The translations under genes and the position numbers were made by a program. A DNA stretch of 64,000 bases from positions 26,077,053 through 26,141,052 of the forward strand of contig NC_089274.1 in the NCBI RefSeq assembly GCF_963678975.1, in the 5' to 3' direction. Within the stretch, counting starts at the first letter, position 1, and the number at the start of each line of letters is the position of its first letter. The notes under the pieces were generated by a model. It was given only the letters and a program-made list of their open reading frames with translations, searched no databases and was not told where the DNA came from. Positions 63,931-64,000 of the stretch are shown here, one piece after another. This DNA is from Dysidea avara (taxonomy: Eukaryota > Porifera > Demospongiae > Dictyoceratida > Dysideidae).

Positions 63931-64000
63931 TATTTGTTCCACTATTGAATTGTTTATGTCAATATAGCGTAAGCGATCGATTGTCGACCAGCATCCGCTT

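Overview
This is a stretch of animal nuclear genome. It is AT-rich, its coding exons are short and interrupted by GT-AG introns from about 44 bp to several kb, and long dinucleotide microsatellites and many small terminal-inverted-repeat elements sit in introns and intergenic DNA. The protein families are metazoan: Rac GTPase, SF3B5, a CCDC166-type ciliary-style coiled coil, and Dof/BCAP/BANK-like adaptors with SH3 domains. Small introns, divergent adaptors and overall style suggest a non-bilaterian such as a demosponge. That placement is an inference from general impression; no species is claimed.

Layout. 1-2452: no gene seen, clustered palindromes. 2453-9492 (-): SF3B5, a tiny splicing factor split into about five coding exons over 7 kb. 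9770-11046 (+): complete 192-residue Rac in seven exons, head to head with SF3B5. 11371-18359 (-): CCDC166-like coiled-coil protein in seven exons, one of whose splice donors is the first GT of a (GT)74 microsatellite. 18408-31596, 31789-39776, 41342-51556 and 57906 to beyond 62995 (+): four tandem paralogous adaptor genes (called DBB-A to DBB-D here). A small split ORF with a mitochondrial-type N-terminus (40908-41212, -) lies head to head with DBB-C.

The tandem adaptor cluster is the main finding. Each gene opens with a short first coding exon ending in phase 0, then a run of exons with phases 1-1-1-0 that encode a DBB (IPT-like) domain and an ankyrin-like segment. Exon 2 is exactly 154 nt in A, C and D. 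Downstream, A, B and C carry SH3 domains and long disordered tails with polyproline and tyrosine motifs. DBB-A and DBB-B have YxxM motifs (PI3K p85-type), DBB-B has six YDxP-like motifs resembling the p130Cas substrate domain, and DBB-C has YDTP and YVEP. They look like substrates of tyrosine kinases that would recruit PI3K, Crk/Nck and SH3 partners, which is the known role of vertebrate BCAP/BANK1 and insect Dof. The binding predictions are inferences from motifs. A Rac gene lies about 7 kb upstream of the cluster.

Mobile DNA is abundant. It includes hAT-type elements with 5-bp target duplications, PIF/Harbinger-type MITEs with TTA/TAA duplications, pogo/Tigger-like MITEs with TA duplications, long foldback elements, tRNA-derived SINE sequence, two decayed non-LTR retrotransposon 3' ends, and a 74-bp hairpin flanked by 9-bp repeats just upstream of the DBB-D start codon. 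All gene models were built by eye from splice sites, reading frame and remembered family features. No alignment or search was run.
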